DNA from: Deferribacteres bacterium
GTDB taxonomy: Bacteria; Nitrospirota; Thermodesulfovibrionia; UBA6902
DNA: 25,353 nt
Assembly (NCBI GenBank): GCA_013152795.1
Contig: JAADFS010000134.1
Coordinates: 1 to 25,353, forward strand
Direction of reading: 5' to 3'
Below, in pieces: positions 15,015-21,708 of this stretch; the stretch's first letter is position 1; every line of letters starts with the position of its first letter. The notes beneath the pieces are model-generated. The model saw only the letters and a program-made list of their open reading frames with translations, did no database searches and was not told the DNA's origin. The position numbers and the translations under genes are program-made.

Positions 15015-15340
15015 TATAAAATGGTAACATCAACCGGGATTTATTTTCCCGAATTTTTTTATTATATAATATACTTGTTCTATGTCTACTTGTATTATGT
15101 ATTTTTGCCTGTCATGTTCAGGCGCAATTAAAATGCAACTGAGGGTCTACAGAGCGATTTTTCACTGAAATACTTGTCAGGAGAAGCTTTACGAGGAAAT
15201 CCATCACCTGATAAGGCATTGCCGGGAGCGGGGAATCCTTCTGCAGACAGGAAGAAATTCCGGGGGGCGCTCTGTATGTGACAACCCGGGAAATCGTCAA
15301 CCGGCAATAAAAAATCAGACCATTGGTACATGGATACGCC
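15015..15340. other. 326-bp divergent intergenic region with possible structured leader of the receptor gene
   Basis: No convincing gene. The left part (15040-15110) is AT-rich with TATAAT-like hexamers that could drive either direction. The right part (15173-15308) contains a series of nested inverted repeats, listed as a separate feature, just upstream of the TonB receptor start. No known riboswitch signature, such as the cobalamin box, was recognised. Confidence 0.5.
15173..15308 (+). promoter_or_regulatory. Candidate structured RNA leader of the TonB-dependent receptor gene
   Basis: Paired segments in order: CTTGTCAGG (15173-15181) with CCTGATAAG (15207-15215), 9 bp with one G-U; ATTGCCGG (15218-15225) with CCGGCAAT (15301-15308); directly inside it GAGCG (15226-15230) with CGCTC (15268-15272); then GGAAT (15232-15236) with ATTCC (15257-15261); then CTTC (15238-15241) with GAAG (15251-15254). 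The stems are nested without conflict, and the last ends 32 bases before the receptor ATG. This suggests a folded 5' leader that could control translation. It is drawn by eye, without an energy calculation. Confidence 0.35.
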
Positions 15341-17248
15341 ATGAAAACCGGAGTCCCGAGCTTTTTTTTAATATTTTTAATATTAAACCTTTTGTTTTCC
15401 GTCTCATTCGCCTTTGCGCAGTCCGAGGAAGAGATGAGGATTCTCCGTATGTTCTACAAGGAAGACGAGCTTGTTGTTACGCCTACCAGGACGCCGAAAC
15501 CCGTCTCACAGGTTGCAGAGAATATTACTGTGATTACTGCAAAGGAGATAGAAGAGATGAATGCCCACACGCTTGCCGAGGTACTGGAAAGGGCGACAGG
15601 CCTGTTTGTTGAGTTTTTCGGGCATGATTTCGGGAGCGATGCCAATATATACATCCAGGGCTCTGACGAAAATCACGTATTGCTGCTGATAGACGGCATG
15701 CCGTGGAATTTGATGAACAACGGGAAACCCCTGGTCAATTCAATTCCTGTAAAAATAATCCGGCATATCGAGATTATCAAAGGGCCTGCATCATCATCGT
15801 GGGGCTCATCCCTCGGAGGCGTGATAAATGTCGTTACAAAGGACGCGGGAAACAGGACCAGGCCCGGCGGCATGGTCAGCGCTTCATACGGCGAAAGAGA
15901 CACGCAGGATTACAGCATTGAAGTCTCGGGCAAGGCAGGGAATGTTGGCTATTACCTGCATGCAGGCAGGCAGTATTCCAGGGGCCTGAGAGACGAGCGG
16001 TATTTCAAAAGCAACAGTTTCTACTCAAAGATCAATATTCCCGTCTCCCAGGGCACACACTTCATGCTGACCGCCGGTTACACTGAACCACGCATAAATT
16101 ACGGGGACCTGCCGGCTCTCGACCTGACATCCACGGCCTTAAGCCGTGCCTTTTTTGCAACGGCATCCCTTTCAGCCGATATTACTGAATTCCTCAGCTT
16201 CGAGGCGTCTGTTTATACCCTGAAACAGAAGTTTGTACAGAACAACAATGAACTCAGCACAGGGGATCTGTACATGGATGCCGTCTATGACGAAGATACC
16301 ACAGGGGGCAGCGGCAAGTTTATCTGGAGAGACAAGATGCATACAGCGGTTGTAGGCGCTGACATCAGCGACGGACATCTCGATCAGACGATTACGGCCG
16401 GACGGTTTCTCCAGTCATTTGGAGCGCCGGGAACCTCGGGAACAACCCCCGGAATAGAAAAGTGGGCTGTCTTCGCCAATGACACGATAACCGTCGGCAG
16501 ATTCTCCATCACACCGGGCATCAGGCTTGACCACAATAATGTCAGCGGGGATTTTATGAGCCCAAGCCTTGGAGCGACATACAAGCTCGGCAGGCAGACG
16601 ATCCTCAGGGCATCCGTGGCAAGAGGATTTACCATACCTCTTCTGATATATACCTCAGGCGCACTGTACATTGATCCGAATCCGGACTTGAAACCCGAGA
16701 AGGTATGGTCTTACCAGGCGGGTGTGGAATCGTGGGTATCAGACTACTTCCATGTCAAGGCCGCCGTCTTTCACCATAACATGAAGGACGCCCTTGTGGA
16801 TGCTGCGCCGCCTACTGAAAACGCATTATATGTCAACGAGGGCAATATAAAACGTGACGGTATGGAACTTGACATAAAGACGGTACCATTCAATAATATC
16901 TCTCTTAAAACCGGATTTGCATATGTCCACAAAAGGCTTTATCTTGAAGAAACGACATCTGAAGACAACTATGCCTGCAATCTGGCCGTCAGGTATGACG
17001 ACAACAGCTCCTTATCAGCTCAGCTTGCCGGCAACTATATATGGTGGGACCGCCCAAGTGAGGATAAGGCAAAATACAATACATTTATATGGGAGTTAAA
17101 TCTCAACAAAACAATTTACTCCACCGATGCAATGAACAGCAAGTTTTTCCTGACTGTCCACAATATCTTCAATGGCTCCCATTACACCCTGGACCAGCGA
17201 AAAAACCCCCGCAGATGGGTAGAGGCAGGGGTGAGGTTAAGTTTTTGA
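15341..17248 (+). CDS. TonB-dependent outer-membrane receptor
   Basis: 635 residues from the ATG at 15341. Residues 1-27 are a signal peptide (MKTGVPSFFLIFLILNLLFS core, cut after AFAQ). DELVVTPTRT at about 43-51 is a likely TonB box. The plug domain (about 52-170) carries NITVITAKEIEEM, the YIQGSDENHVLLLIDGMPW region, and GPASSSWGSSLGGVINVVTK, which fit the BtuB/siderophore-receptor plug. The rest alternates polar and aromatic beta strands and ends RRWVEAGVRLSF with a terminal Phe, as outer-membrane barrels do. A TTG at 15323 is in frame but the ATG is preferred. The substrate cannot be read from the sequence. It diverges from the binding-protein/kinase pair and sits immediately upstream of the small peptide gene, whose candidate promoter overlaps its stop codon. 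Confidence 0.93.
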   Translation: MKTGVPSFFLIFLILNLLFSVSFAFAQSEEEMRILRMFYKEDELVVTPTRTPKPVSQVAENITVITAKEIEEMNAHTLAEVLERATGLFVEFFGHDFGSDANIYIQGSDENHVLLLIDGMPWNLMNNGKPLVNSIPVKIIRHIEIIKGPASSSWGSSLGGVINVVTKDAGNRTRPGGMVSASYGERDTQDYSIEVSGKAGNVGYYLHAGRQYSRGLRDERYFKSNSFYSKINIPVSQGTHFMLTAGYTEPRINYGDLPALDLTSTALSRAFFATASLSADITEFLSFEASVYTLKQKFVQNNNELSTGDLYMDAVYDEDTTGGSGKFIWRDKMHTAVVGADISDGHLDQTITAGRFLQSFGAPGTSGTTPGIEKWAVFANDTITVGRFSITPGIRLDHNNVSGDFMSPSLGATYKLGRQTILRASVARGFTIPLLIYTSGALYIDPNPDLKPEKVWSYQAGVESWVSDYFHVKAAVFHHNMKDALVDAAPPTENALYVNEGNIKRDGMELDIKTVPFNNISLKTGFAYVHKRLYLEETTSEDNYACNLAVRYDDNSSLSAQLAGNYIWWDRPSEDKAKYNTFIWELNLNKTIYSTDAMNSKFFLTVHNIFNGSHYTLDQRKNPRRWVEAGVRLSF

Positions 17249-17274
17249 CAAAACCGGCCGTAATAGTGTATACC
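17245..17274 (+). promoter_or_regulatory. Candidate sigma-70 promoter for the small peptide gene
   Basis: TTGACA (17245-17250), a perfect -35 match, spans the TGA stop of the receptor gene. TATACC (17269-17274) lies 18 bp downstream and matches four of six -10 positions, with TG directly before it. Transcription would start near 17281, about 40 bases before the peptide ATG. It would let the peptide be made independently of the receptor. Confidence 0.45.
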
Positions 17275-17293
17275 CCCGCAGGCCGTGGGGGTA
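17271..17293. promoter_or_regulatory. G/C inverted repeat upstream of the small peptide gene (TACCCCC...GGGGGTA)
   Basis: TACCCCC (17271-17277) and GGGGGTA (17287-17293) are perfect 7-bp arms; a G-U and a C-G pair extend the stem and leave a 5-base loop. No T run follows, so it is not a terminator. It overlaps the candidate -10 and expected start of transcription, so it could be an operator, or a hairpin at the 5' end of the peptide mRNA. Confidence 0.4.
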
Positions 17294-17319
17294 ATCTCTA
17301 CAATAACAAGGAGGGCACG

Positions 17320-17421
17320 ATGGAAAGGGAAGACATTATAATACTGGACAGCGGGATTGATATTGCGGACATGGAAAGTCTCGGTCCCTGTTGCAAAGGT
17401 GCATCCGCACCAGTAAGGTAA
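17320..17421 (+). CDS. 33-residue candidate RiPP precursor peptide
   Basis: The ATG at 17320 follows a near-perfect AAGGAGGG Shine-Dalgarno at 17308-17315 with 4 bases between, the strongest ribosome site in this locus. The acidic first part (MEREDIIILDSGIDIADMES, residues 1-20) looks like a leader. The C-terminal part is Leu-Gly-Pro-Cys24-Cys25-Lys-Gly-Ala-Ser-Ala-Pro-Val-Arg33, with adjacent cysteines and small residues that fit a modified core. There is no signal peptide. An intrinsic terminator follows, then a radical SAM/SPASM enzyme on the same strand. A short peptide next to such an enzyme is the layout of radical-SAM RiPP systems (for example sactipeptides, ranthipeptides, PQQ). From memory it resembles the 'geopeptide' systems named in Geobacter; this needs an HMM check. 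Modification and product are unknown. Confidence 0.7.
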   Translation: MEREDIIILDSGIDIADMESLGPCCKGASAPVR

Positions 17422-17432
17422 TGACAGTACGG

Positions 17433-17462
17433 AAAAAGGGGAGGATGTCCTCCCCTTTTTTT
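17433..17462 (+). terminator. Intrinsic terminator/attenuator between peptide and maturase genes
   Basis: Stem GGGGAGG (17438-17444) with CCTCCCC (17449-17455), extended by a run of five A pairing with five T, loop ATGT, and seven T in total (17456-17462). It lies 11 bases after the peptide stop and 13 bases before the maturase ATG. No other promoter for the maturase is visible, so the maturase would be made by read-through, giving much more peptide than enzyme. Confidence 0.9.
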
Positions 17463-17475
17463 AAAGCATTTCACA

Positions 17476-18777
17476 ATGAAACTATCCCGTTATATCAAGA
17501 TATTCCCCTTTGAAAAAAAACCCGGCTACCTGCTCCTATACTCCACAAAAAAAGCATCGATGGTCCTCGTGAAAGAAGAGACGTTCGATTCCATTGCCGC
17601 AGGCACGCTGTCTCCGGAAAAGGAGGCAATGCTGTTGAAGCTCGGCATGGTCGTACCGGACGGTGAAACGGAAAAGAGAGAGGTTACCGGCTTTATGGAG
17701 GAGATCAACAGGAGAAATTCCGGGCTGAACATCTCCGTGATTCTTAACCTCGACTGCAACTTTGACTGCATATACTGCTATGAAAGCGGCATGAAGGGCA
17801 AACTCTACATGAATGATGGGACAGCCGGCCTCCTGACGGCTTTCATCAAAGAGAGATTCACCCCTGGCAAGAAGTCACTGAACATAGATTTTTACGGTGG
17901 AGAGCCGCTGTTAAGCACAGACCTGATTAAATCCGTTTCCGCAGAGATGAAATCCTTTGCACAAAGCAGAGGCGCTTCGTATACCTTCACACTTGTCACA
18001 AACGGCTCCCTCTTTAAGAGGCGGATTGCAGAGGATCTGGTTTCAATGGGTCTGAAGGGCGTTAAGATCACCATAGACGGACCTCCGGAGACTCATAACG
18101 CCTGCCGTCCTTTCAAATCGGGTGCCGGCAGCTTTGACACAATTATAAAAAATATAAAGGAGACGTGTGATATTGTCAATGTTGCCGTGGGCGGCAATTT
18201 CCAGAAGGACAATTTTGAAAAATTCCCCCTGCTCATGGATCATCTGCAGCATGAAGGGCTTACCCCGGAGAGGATATACGAGTTGAAATTCGACCCCGTG
18301 ATGAACCGCGCTGACGGCGACAGAACGGCGGCTGATTATACGGATGGTGCCATGACCGTAAATGAGCCGTGGGTAATACAGGCAGGAACTTCTTTGAGGG
18401 AGCAGATATTAAAAAGGGGATACAGGACTCCGAAGATCACTCCCAGCCCCTGCCAGGTGGAGATAACCGACTCCTTTGTTGTAAACTTCGACGGTGTTAT
18501 ATACAAGTGCCCTGTATTTATAGGCAAGGATGGTTTCAGTATAGGAGATCTGAGGAATGGTGTGAGGGATTACACGGCTGAATATAAGCCCGGCATCTGG
18601 AAGAACGAAAAGTGTGTGGAGTGCGGGTACCTTCCCCTCTGTTTCGGGGGGTGCAGGTATATGTCTTATGTGCGTGATGGAAATATAGATCATCTTGACT
18701 GCAAGAGGGCATACTTTGATGCAACACTTGAGGACCTCGTCAGGCAGGACATACAGTACATACAGAAAACAGCCTAA
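17476..18777 (+). CDS. Radical SAM/SPASM peptide maturase
   Basis: 433 residues. The N-terminal 85 residues (starting MKLSRYIKIFPFEKKPGYLL) may be a peptide-recognition region. The radical SAM cluster motif is Cys94-x3-Cys98-x2-Cys101 (CNFDCIYC), with FYGGEPLLS at 139-147 and the strand TLVTNGS. The C-terminal SPASM domain is complete: Cys326-x13-Gly340-x4-Cys345, Cys380-x2-Cys383-x5-Cys389-x3-Cys393, and Cys409, as expected for two auxiliary iron-sulfur clusters. Such enzymes make thioether or other radical cross-links in short peptides. The 33-residue peptide gene directly upstream is the likely substrate. There is no Shine-Dalgarno, and the start is 13 bases after a terminator, both pointing to low expression relative to the peptide. 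Family level is secure; the reaction is not known. Confidence 0.93.
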   Translation: MKLSRYIKIFPFEKKPGYLLLYSTKKASMVLVKEETFDSIAAGTLSPEKEAMLLKLGMVVPDGETEKREVTGFMEEINRRNSGLNISVILNLDCNFDCIYCYESGMKGKLYMNDGTAGLLTAFIKERFTPGKKSLNIDFYGGEPLLSTDLIKSVSAEMKSFAQSRGASYTFTLVTNGSLFKRRIAEDLVSMGLKGVKITIDGPPETHNACRPFKSGAGSFDTIIKNIKETCDIVNVAVGGNFQKDNFEKFPLLMDHLQHEGLTPERIYELKFDPVMNRADGDRTAADYTDGAMTVNEPWVIQAGTSLREQILKRGYRTPKITPSPCQVEITDSFVVNFDGVIYKCPVFIGKDGFSIGDLRNGVRDYTAEYKPGIWKNEKCVECGYLPLCFGGCRYMSYVRDGNIDHLDCKRAYFDATLEDLVRQDIQYIQKTA

Positions 18778-18892
18778 ATGATTCCGTTTTTTCCTCTACA
18801 TCTGTAAGTATTTTAATGCAACCGGAGAATGCAGTCCCGCTACGGTGGTACTTCTAAGGTTGATTTAATTAATAAATTTTTTTAATAATAAG

Positions 18893-18898
18893 TATAAT
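18893..18898 (+). promoter_or_regulatory. Possible -10 (TATAAT) for the LuxR-type regulator gene
   Basis: An exact TATAAT sits 26 bases before the regulator ATG, at the end of a very AT-rich stretch (18860-18900). No good -35 lies at the usual distance. It suggests the regulator has its own promoter rather than depending only on the maturase transcript. Confidence 0.3.
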
Positions 18899-18924
18899 TT
18901 ACATAAAGGAACAGATTCCGGGAC

Positions 18925-19497
18925 ATGGGGAAAATTCTGATAATCGATGATGACAAAGGCATCCAGTCCGTCCTTTCGGATATTATAAGATCCGAAGGAT
19001 ACGAGACAGTTACCGCCGGCAACGGCAGAACAGCGCTCAAGGAAATCGCAAAATCTCCACCGGACGTGGTCTTACTGGATATCAGGCTCCCCGGGATGGA
19101 CGGTATGAAGGTCCTTGAAAAAATCAAGAAGACGGACAAGAACATGATAGTCATCATGCTTACCGGCTACGGGGATATCAAAGACGCCGTACAGTCAATG
19201 AAAATGGGCGCGTTCAACTATATCACCAAGCCTTTTGAAAACGAGGAGATCATATTAAATATCAAGGAAGCACTGCAGACCCGCCATTCCGCCTCGGGGA
19301 AGCTCTCCCACAGGGAAAAAGAGGTGCTCAAATGGCTGAAAAAAGGAAAAACCTCATGGGACATATCGGTAATCCTCTGCATCAGCGAGAGGACCGTGAA
19401 CTTTCATATCAAAAACATTATGCAGAAGCTTGATGCAGTAAGCAGGACCCATGCCGTCGTAAAAGCCATTGAGATGGGACTCATCAACGGCACATAA
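18925..19497 (+). CDS. Response regulator: receiver plus LuxR helix-turn-helix
   Basis: 190 residues. The receiver (3-120) has Asp8-Asp9-Asp10, phospho-acceptor Asp52 (VVLLDIRLPGMDG), Thr in MLTGYGD, and Lys in YITKPF. The helix-turn-helix (about 125-186) reads LSHREKEVLKWLKKGKTSWD, then ISVILCISERTVNFHIKNI and LDAVSRTHAV. That is closer in wording to the DNA-binding half of quorum-sensing LuxR proteins than to NarL (inference). The gene lies 147 bp after the radical SAM gene on the same strand with its own AT-rich upstream region. No kinase is adjacent; the membrane hybrid kinase at 11994-13988 lacks an output domain and is a possible partner. Targets could include the peptide locus. Confidence 0.9.
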   Translation: MGKILIIDDDKGIQSVLSDIIRSEGYETVTAGNGRTALKEIAKSPPDVVLLDIRLPGMDGMKVLEKIKKTDKNMIVIMLTGYGDIKDAVQSMKMGAFNYITKPFENEEIILNIKEALQTRHSASGKLSHREKEVLKWLKKGKTSWDISVILCISERTVNFHIKNIMQKLDAVSRTHAVVKAIEMGLINGT

Positions 19498-19576
19498 AAA
19501 AACCGCCATTCCGCATATCCCACGCCTTACAACCCCGCAACCCGCAAACCGTCCATGCATGTCAAGGTTTACAGCC

Positions 19577-19597
19577 GTATAGGATAATCCCCTATAC
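19577..19597. promoter_or_regulatory. Inverted repeat GTATAGG-N7-CCTATAC upstream of chemotaxis genes
   Basis: Perfect 7-bp arms with a 7-bp centre, 144 bp before the first chemotaxis start. The size and symmetry suit a dimeric regulator such as the LuxR-type protein encoded just upstream. No second copy was found in the window. Confidence 0.35.
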
Positions 19598-19682
19598 TCG
19601 GTACAGGGAAATCTCTCTCCAAAAAACATGCTTTCCCCTCTGTAGAAAAATTTCTTCATCTCGATAAGAAGGATACATGCAG

Positions 19683-19707
19683 CCGGATATTTCCTGATCT
19701 TATCCGG
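19683..19707. promoter_or_regulatory. Inverted repeat CCGGATA-N11-TATCCGG upstream of chemotaxis genes
   Basis: Perfect 7-bp arms with an 11-bp centre, 34 bp before the ATG of the MCP-like gene. It could be an operator or an mRNA hairpin in the leader of the chemotaxis transcript. No T run follows, so it is not an intrinsic terminator. Confidence 0.3.
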
Positions 19708-19740
19708 TCGTATAAAAGACTCAGCAAAAGAGGCGACAGC

Positions 19741-20928
19741 ATGACAACTAACCGTAAGGTATATGCAAAGATAATAATGATATTCCTGCTGACCGTAATC
19801 CCATCGTTCATAGAAAACAATATCTTCAGGATCATTTCCGCTTTAATCCTCAGCTCATCCGCTGCCGCAGCCGGTATTGCACTGATGAGGAAATACGCAA
19901 AAGACATTGAAGATAGACTCGATACCGATAAAAGGGAATATATATCCGGTATGGAGGCCGTGATAAAGAGCATGCATGAGACCCTACATGAAAAATCACA
20001 GCTCATTCCCGTATTTGTAAACCAGCTTCAGGAGGTGACGCAGCAGACTGAGTCCGCCGCCATGGATATCGGCGAACGCTTCATGAATATTGTCGAGAGG
20101 GCGAGAAACCAGTCATCAGAGGCATCAAATGCATTTATCAAGCTTGCCGGAGACGGAGGAAACAGCGACGAAACGCTTACGGAGTTGAGCAAAAAGGCAC
20201 TCTCCGACGTAATAGAGAGCCTGCAGGGCTCTGCAACGGTCACCAATCAGACACTGGGCGACATGGAAATGATAATCAAGGCCACCGGCAATGCGAGGAC
20301 AATGGTTGATGAGATCGGTTACATTGCGGAACAGACAAACCTACTGGCGCTGAATGCGGCGATAGAGGCGGCCAGGGCCGGCGAACAGGGCCGGGGGTTC
20401 GCCATTGTCGCTGATGAAGTAAGAAAGCTTTCGGACAGGTCGAATACGGCAGCGGATGAGATCAGAAAAATCGTCACGCGCATTGAGACGGATACAAAGG
20501 AAATCTACCTGAAGACCGAAAAGAATGTTTCAAAGACCAACACCGTCTCCACCGAAGCGGCGGCGGTAGTGGAAGACACACTGAAAAAGATAGACGAAAC
20601 CATAAGCAGGGTGAAAATCCAGCTCGATGACCTCACAAAAGAATCCGAACTCCTTGCAAAAGACATAAGCGACATAGTCATTTCCATGCAGTTTCAGGAC
20701 ATAACGAGACAGCGCATCGAACATGTGATTGAACCACTGCTCGCATTCAGATCCGAGCTTGAAGACATGATAAAAAACACAACCGATATGGGCAGGAAGA
20801 TACAGCAGGGAGAAAGAAATGCTGTAAGCGGCCTGCTCGAAGACATGTATACAATGGAAGCGGAGAGAAGGGTATTCCGGGAGACAATTGAAAACGAAGC
20901 GGGCACCAAAAAAAACTGCGGGGTATGA
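19741..20928 (+). CDS. MCP-like chemoreceptor without a periplasmic domain
   Basis: 395 residues. Two hydrophobic segments (about 10-24 and 30-49) are joined by a loop of only about five residues, so there is no periplasmic ligand domain. The rest is cytoplasmic. The MCP hairpin tip is clear: GYIAEQTNLLALNAAIEAARAG, then EQGRGFAIVADEVRKLSDRS at about 198-240, which contacts CheA and CheW. Flanking parts are helical coiled coil. Residues after about 315 (ISDIVISMQFQDITRQRIEH) resemble a stretch common in MCPs that sense internal or membrane state. It heads a close-packed run: cheY follows after 3 bp, then STAS, cheA and a second MCP. No HAMP domain is evident. The signal is unknown. Confidence 0.9.
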   Translation: MTTNRKVYAKIIMIFLLTVIPSFIENNIFRIISALILSSSAAAAGIALMRKYAKDIEDRLDTDKREYISGMEAVIKSMHETLHEKSQLIPVFVNQLQEVTQQTESAAMDIGERFMNIVERARNQSSEASNAFIKLAGDGGNSDETLTELSKKALSDVIESLQGSATVTNQTLGDMEMIIKATGNARTMVDEIGYIAEQTNLLALNAAIEAARAGEQGRGFAIVADEVRKLSDRSNTAADEIRKIVTRIETDTKEIYLKTEKNVSKTNTVSTEAAAVVEDTLKKIDETISRVKIQLDDLTKESELLAKDISDIVISMQFQDITRQRIEHVIEPLLAFRSELEDMIKNTTDMGRKIQQGERNAVSGLLEDMYTMEAERRVFRETIENEAGTKKNCGV

Positions 20929-20931
20929 GAT

Positions 20932-21297
20932 ATGGCAAAAACAATCCTTATAGTGGATGACTCTGCCTCAATGAGGCAACTTGTAACCTTTGCACTGAAA
21001 GATGCGGGATACGAAGTTATCGCGGCAACGGACGGCAAGGATGCCCTGAACAAATTAAGCGGCACCAAGGCCGACATGGTGGTAACCGACCTGAACATGC
21101 CCAATATGGACGGCATCGAGCTCATAAAACAACTGCGCAGCATGCCGGCCCACAAGTTTACACCTGTCATCATGCTTACAACAGAGTCACAGGAGGGCAA
21201 GAAGCAGGAGGGCAAGGCAGCGGGTGCCAGCGGCTGGATTGTAAAACCCTTCACCCCTGAAAAGCTCATGGAAGTCATAAAGAAGTTTATGCGATAA
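20932..21297 (+). CDS. cheY: CheY-like single-domain response regulator
   Basis: 121 residues forming only a receiver domain. It has Asp9-Asp10 in LIVDDSASMR, phospho-acceptor Asp53 (VVTDLNMPNMDG), Thr in MLTTES, and Lys in WIVKPFTPEKL. In chemotaxis it would receive phosphate from CheA and bind the flagellar switch or another motility output. It starts 3 bp after the MCP-like stop and lies in the same run as cheA, which makes CheA its natural kinase. The MLTTES-QEGKKQEGKAAGASGW wording is typical of CheY proteins encoded with CheA/STAS clusters (recall). Confidence 0.94.
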   Translation: MAKTILIVDDSASMRQLVTFALKDAGYEVIAATDGKDALNKLSGTKADMVVTDLNMPNMDGIELIKQLRSMPAHKFTPVIMLTTESQEGKKQEGKAAGASGWIVKPFTPEKLMEVIKKFMR

Positions 21298-21333
21298 CCG
21301 TAACTTATTGAAGCGGAAAAACGGAGAGGACAC

Positions 21334-21699
21334 GTGTTCGATTACAAGTCGGAGCAGACAGAAGACAAAACAGTCCTGACCATCAACGGTGAGCTGACAA
21401 TACAGAACGCCGCTGTATTTAAAGACGTGCTGCTCGAATCCCTGGAGAAAACGGGGCACTTGGTACTGAACCTCGAAAATGTAACCGACGTGGACCTGTC
21501 CTGCCTTCAACTGCTCTGCTCTGCATACCTGGCGACAACAGAGCTGAACCGGCGTCTTACGATGGACGGCGGATGTCCGGAGGCATTCAGAAAGGCCGCC
21601 ACGGACAGCGGATATTTAAAGGATGAGGCATGCAAGCCGTCAGCCTGCAACAAGAGCTGCCTCTGGACAGAGGCCGATTATTCCAGGGGAGGCGTTTAG
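21334..21699 (+). CDS. STAS-domain protein with a cysteine-rich tail
   Basis: 121 residues from a GTG behind a GGAGAGGA Shine-Dalgarno. Residues 1-98 fold as a STAS domain (anti-sigma-factor-antagonist type): ELTIQNAAVFKDVLLESL, then LVLNLENVTDVDLSCLQLLC, where Ser56 sits at the position phosphorylated in SpoIIAA-like proteins. After residue 98 the protein ends in a tail with Cys100-x4-Cys105-x3-Cys109; Cys57, Cys62 and Cys81 add three more. It lies between cheY and cheA, 10 bp before cheA. Small STAS proteins are found in such chemosensory clusters, but the role is not established. The tail could bind a metal or respond to redox state (inference). Confidence 0.85.
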   Translation: MFDYKSEQTEDKTVLTINGELTIQNAAVFKDVLLESLEKTGHLVLNLENVTDVDLSCLQLLCSAYLATTELNRRLTMDGGCPEAFRKAATDSGYLKDEACKPSACNKSCLWTEADYSRGGV

Positions 21700-21708
21700 C
21701 AAAGCAAC

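Noticed and set aside
15015..15340. Cobalamin riboswitch in front of the TonB receptor
   Set aside because: The conserved B12-box and GCCACTG segments were not found; only an unassigned set of stems is visible.
15118..15342. 74-codon minus-strand frame in the divergent gap
   Set aside because: No Shine-Dalgarno and no recognisable domain; it overlaps the nested inverted repeats. A decayed gene remnant cannot be excluded but is not supported.
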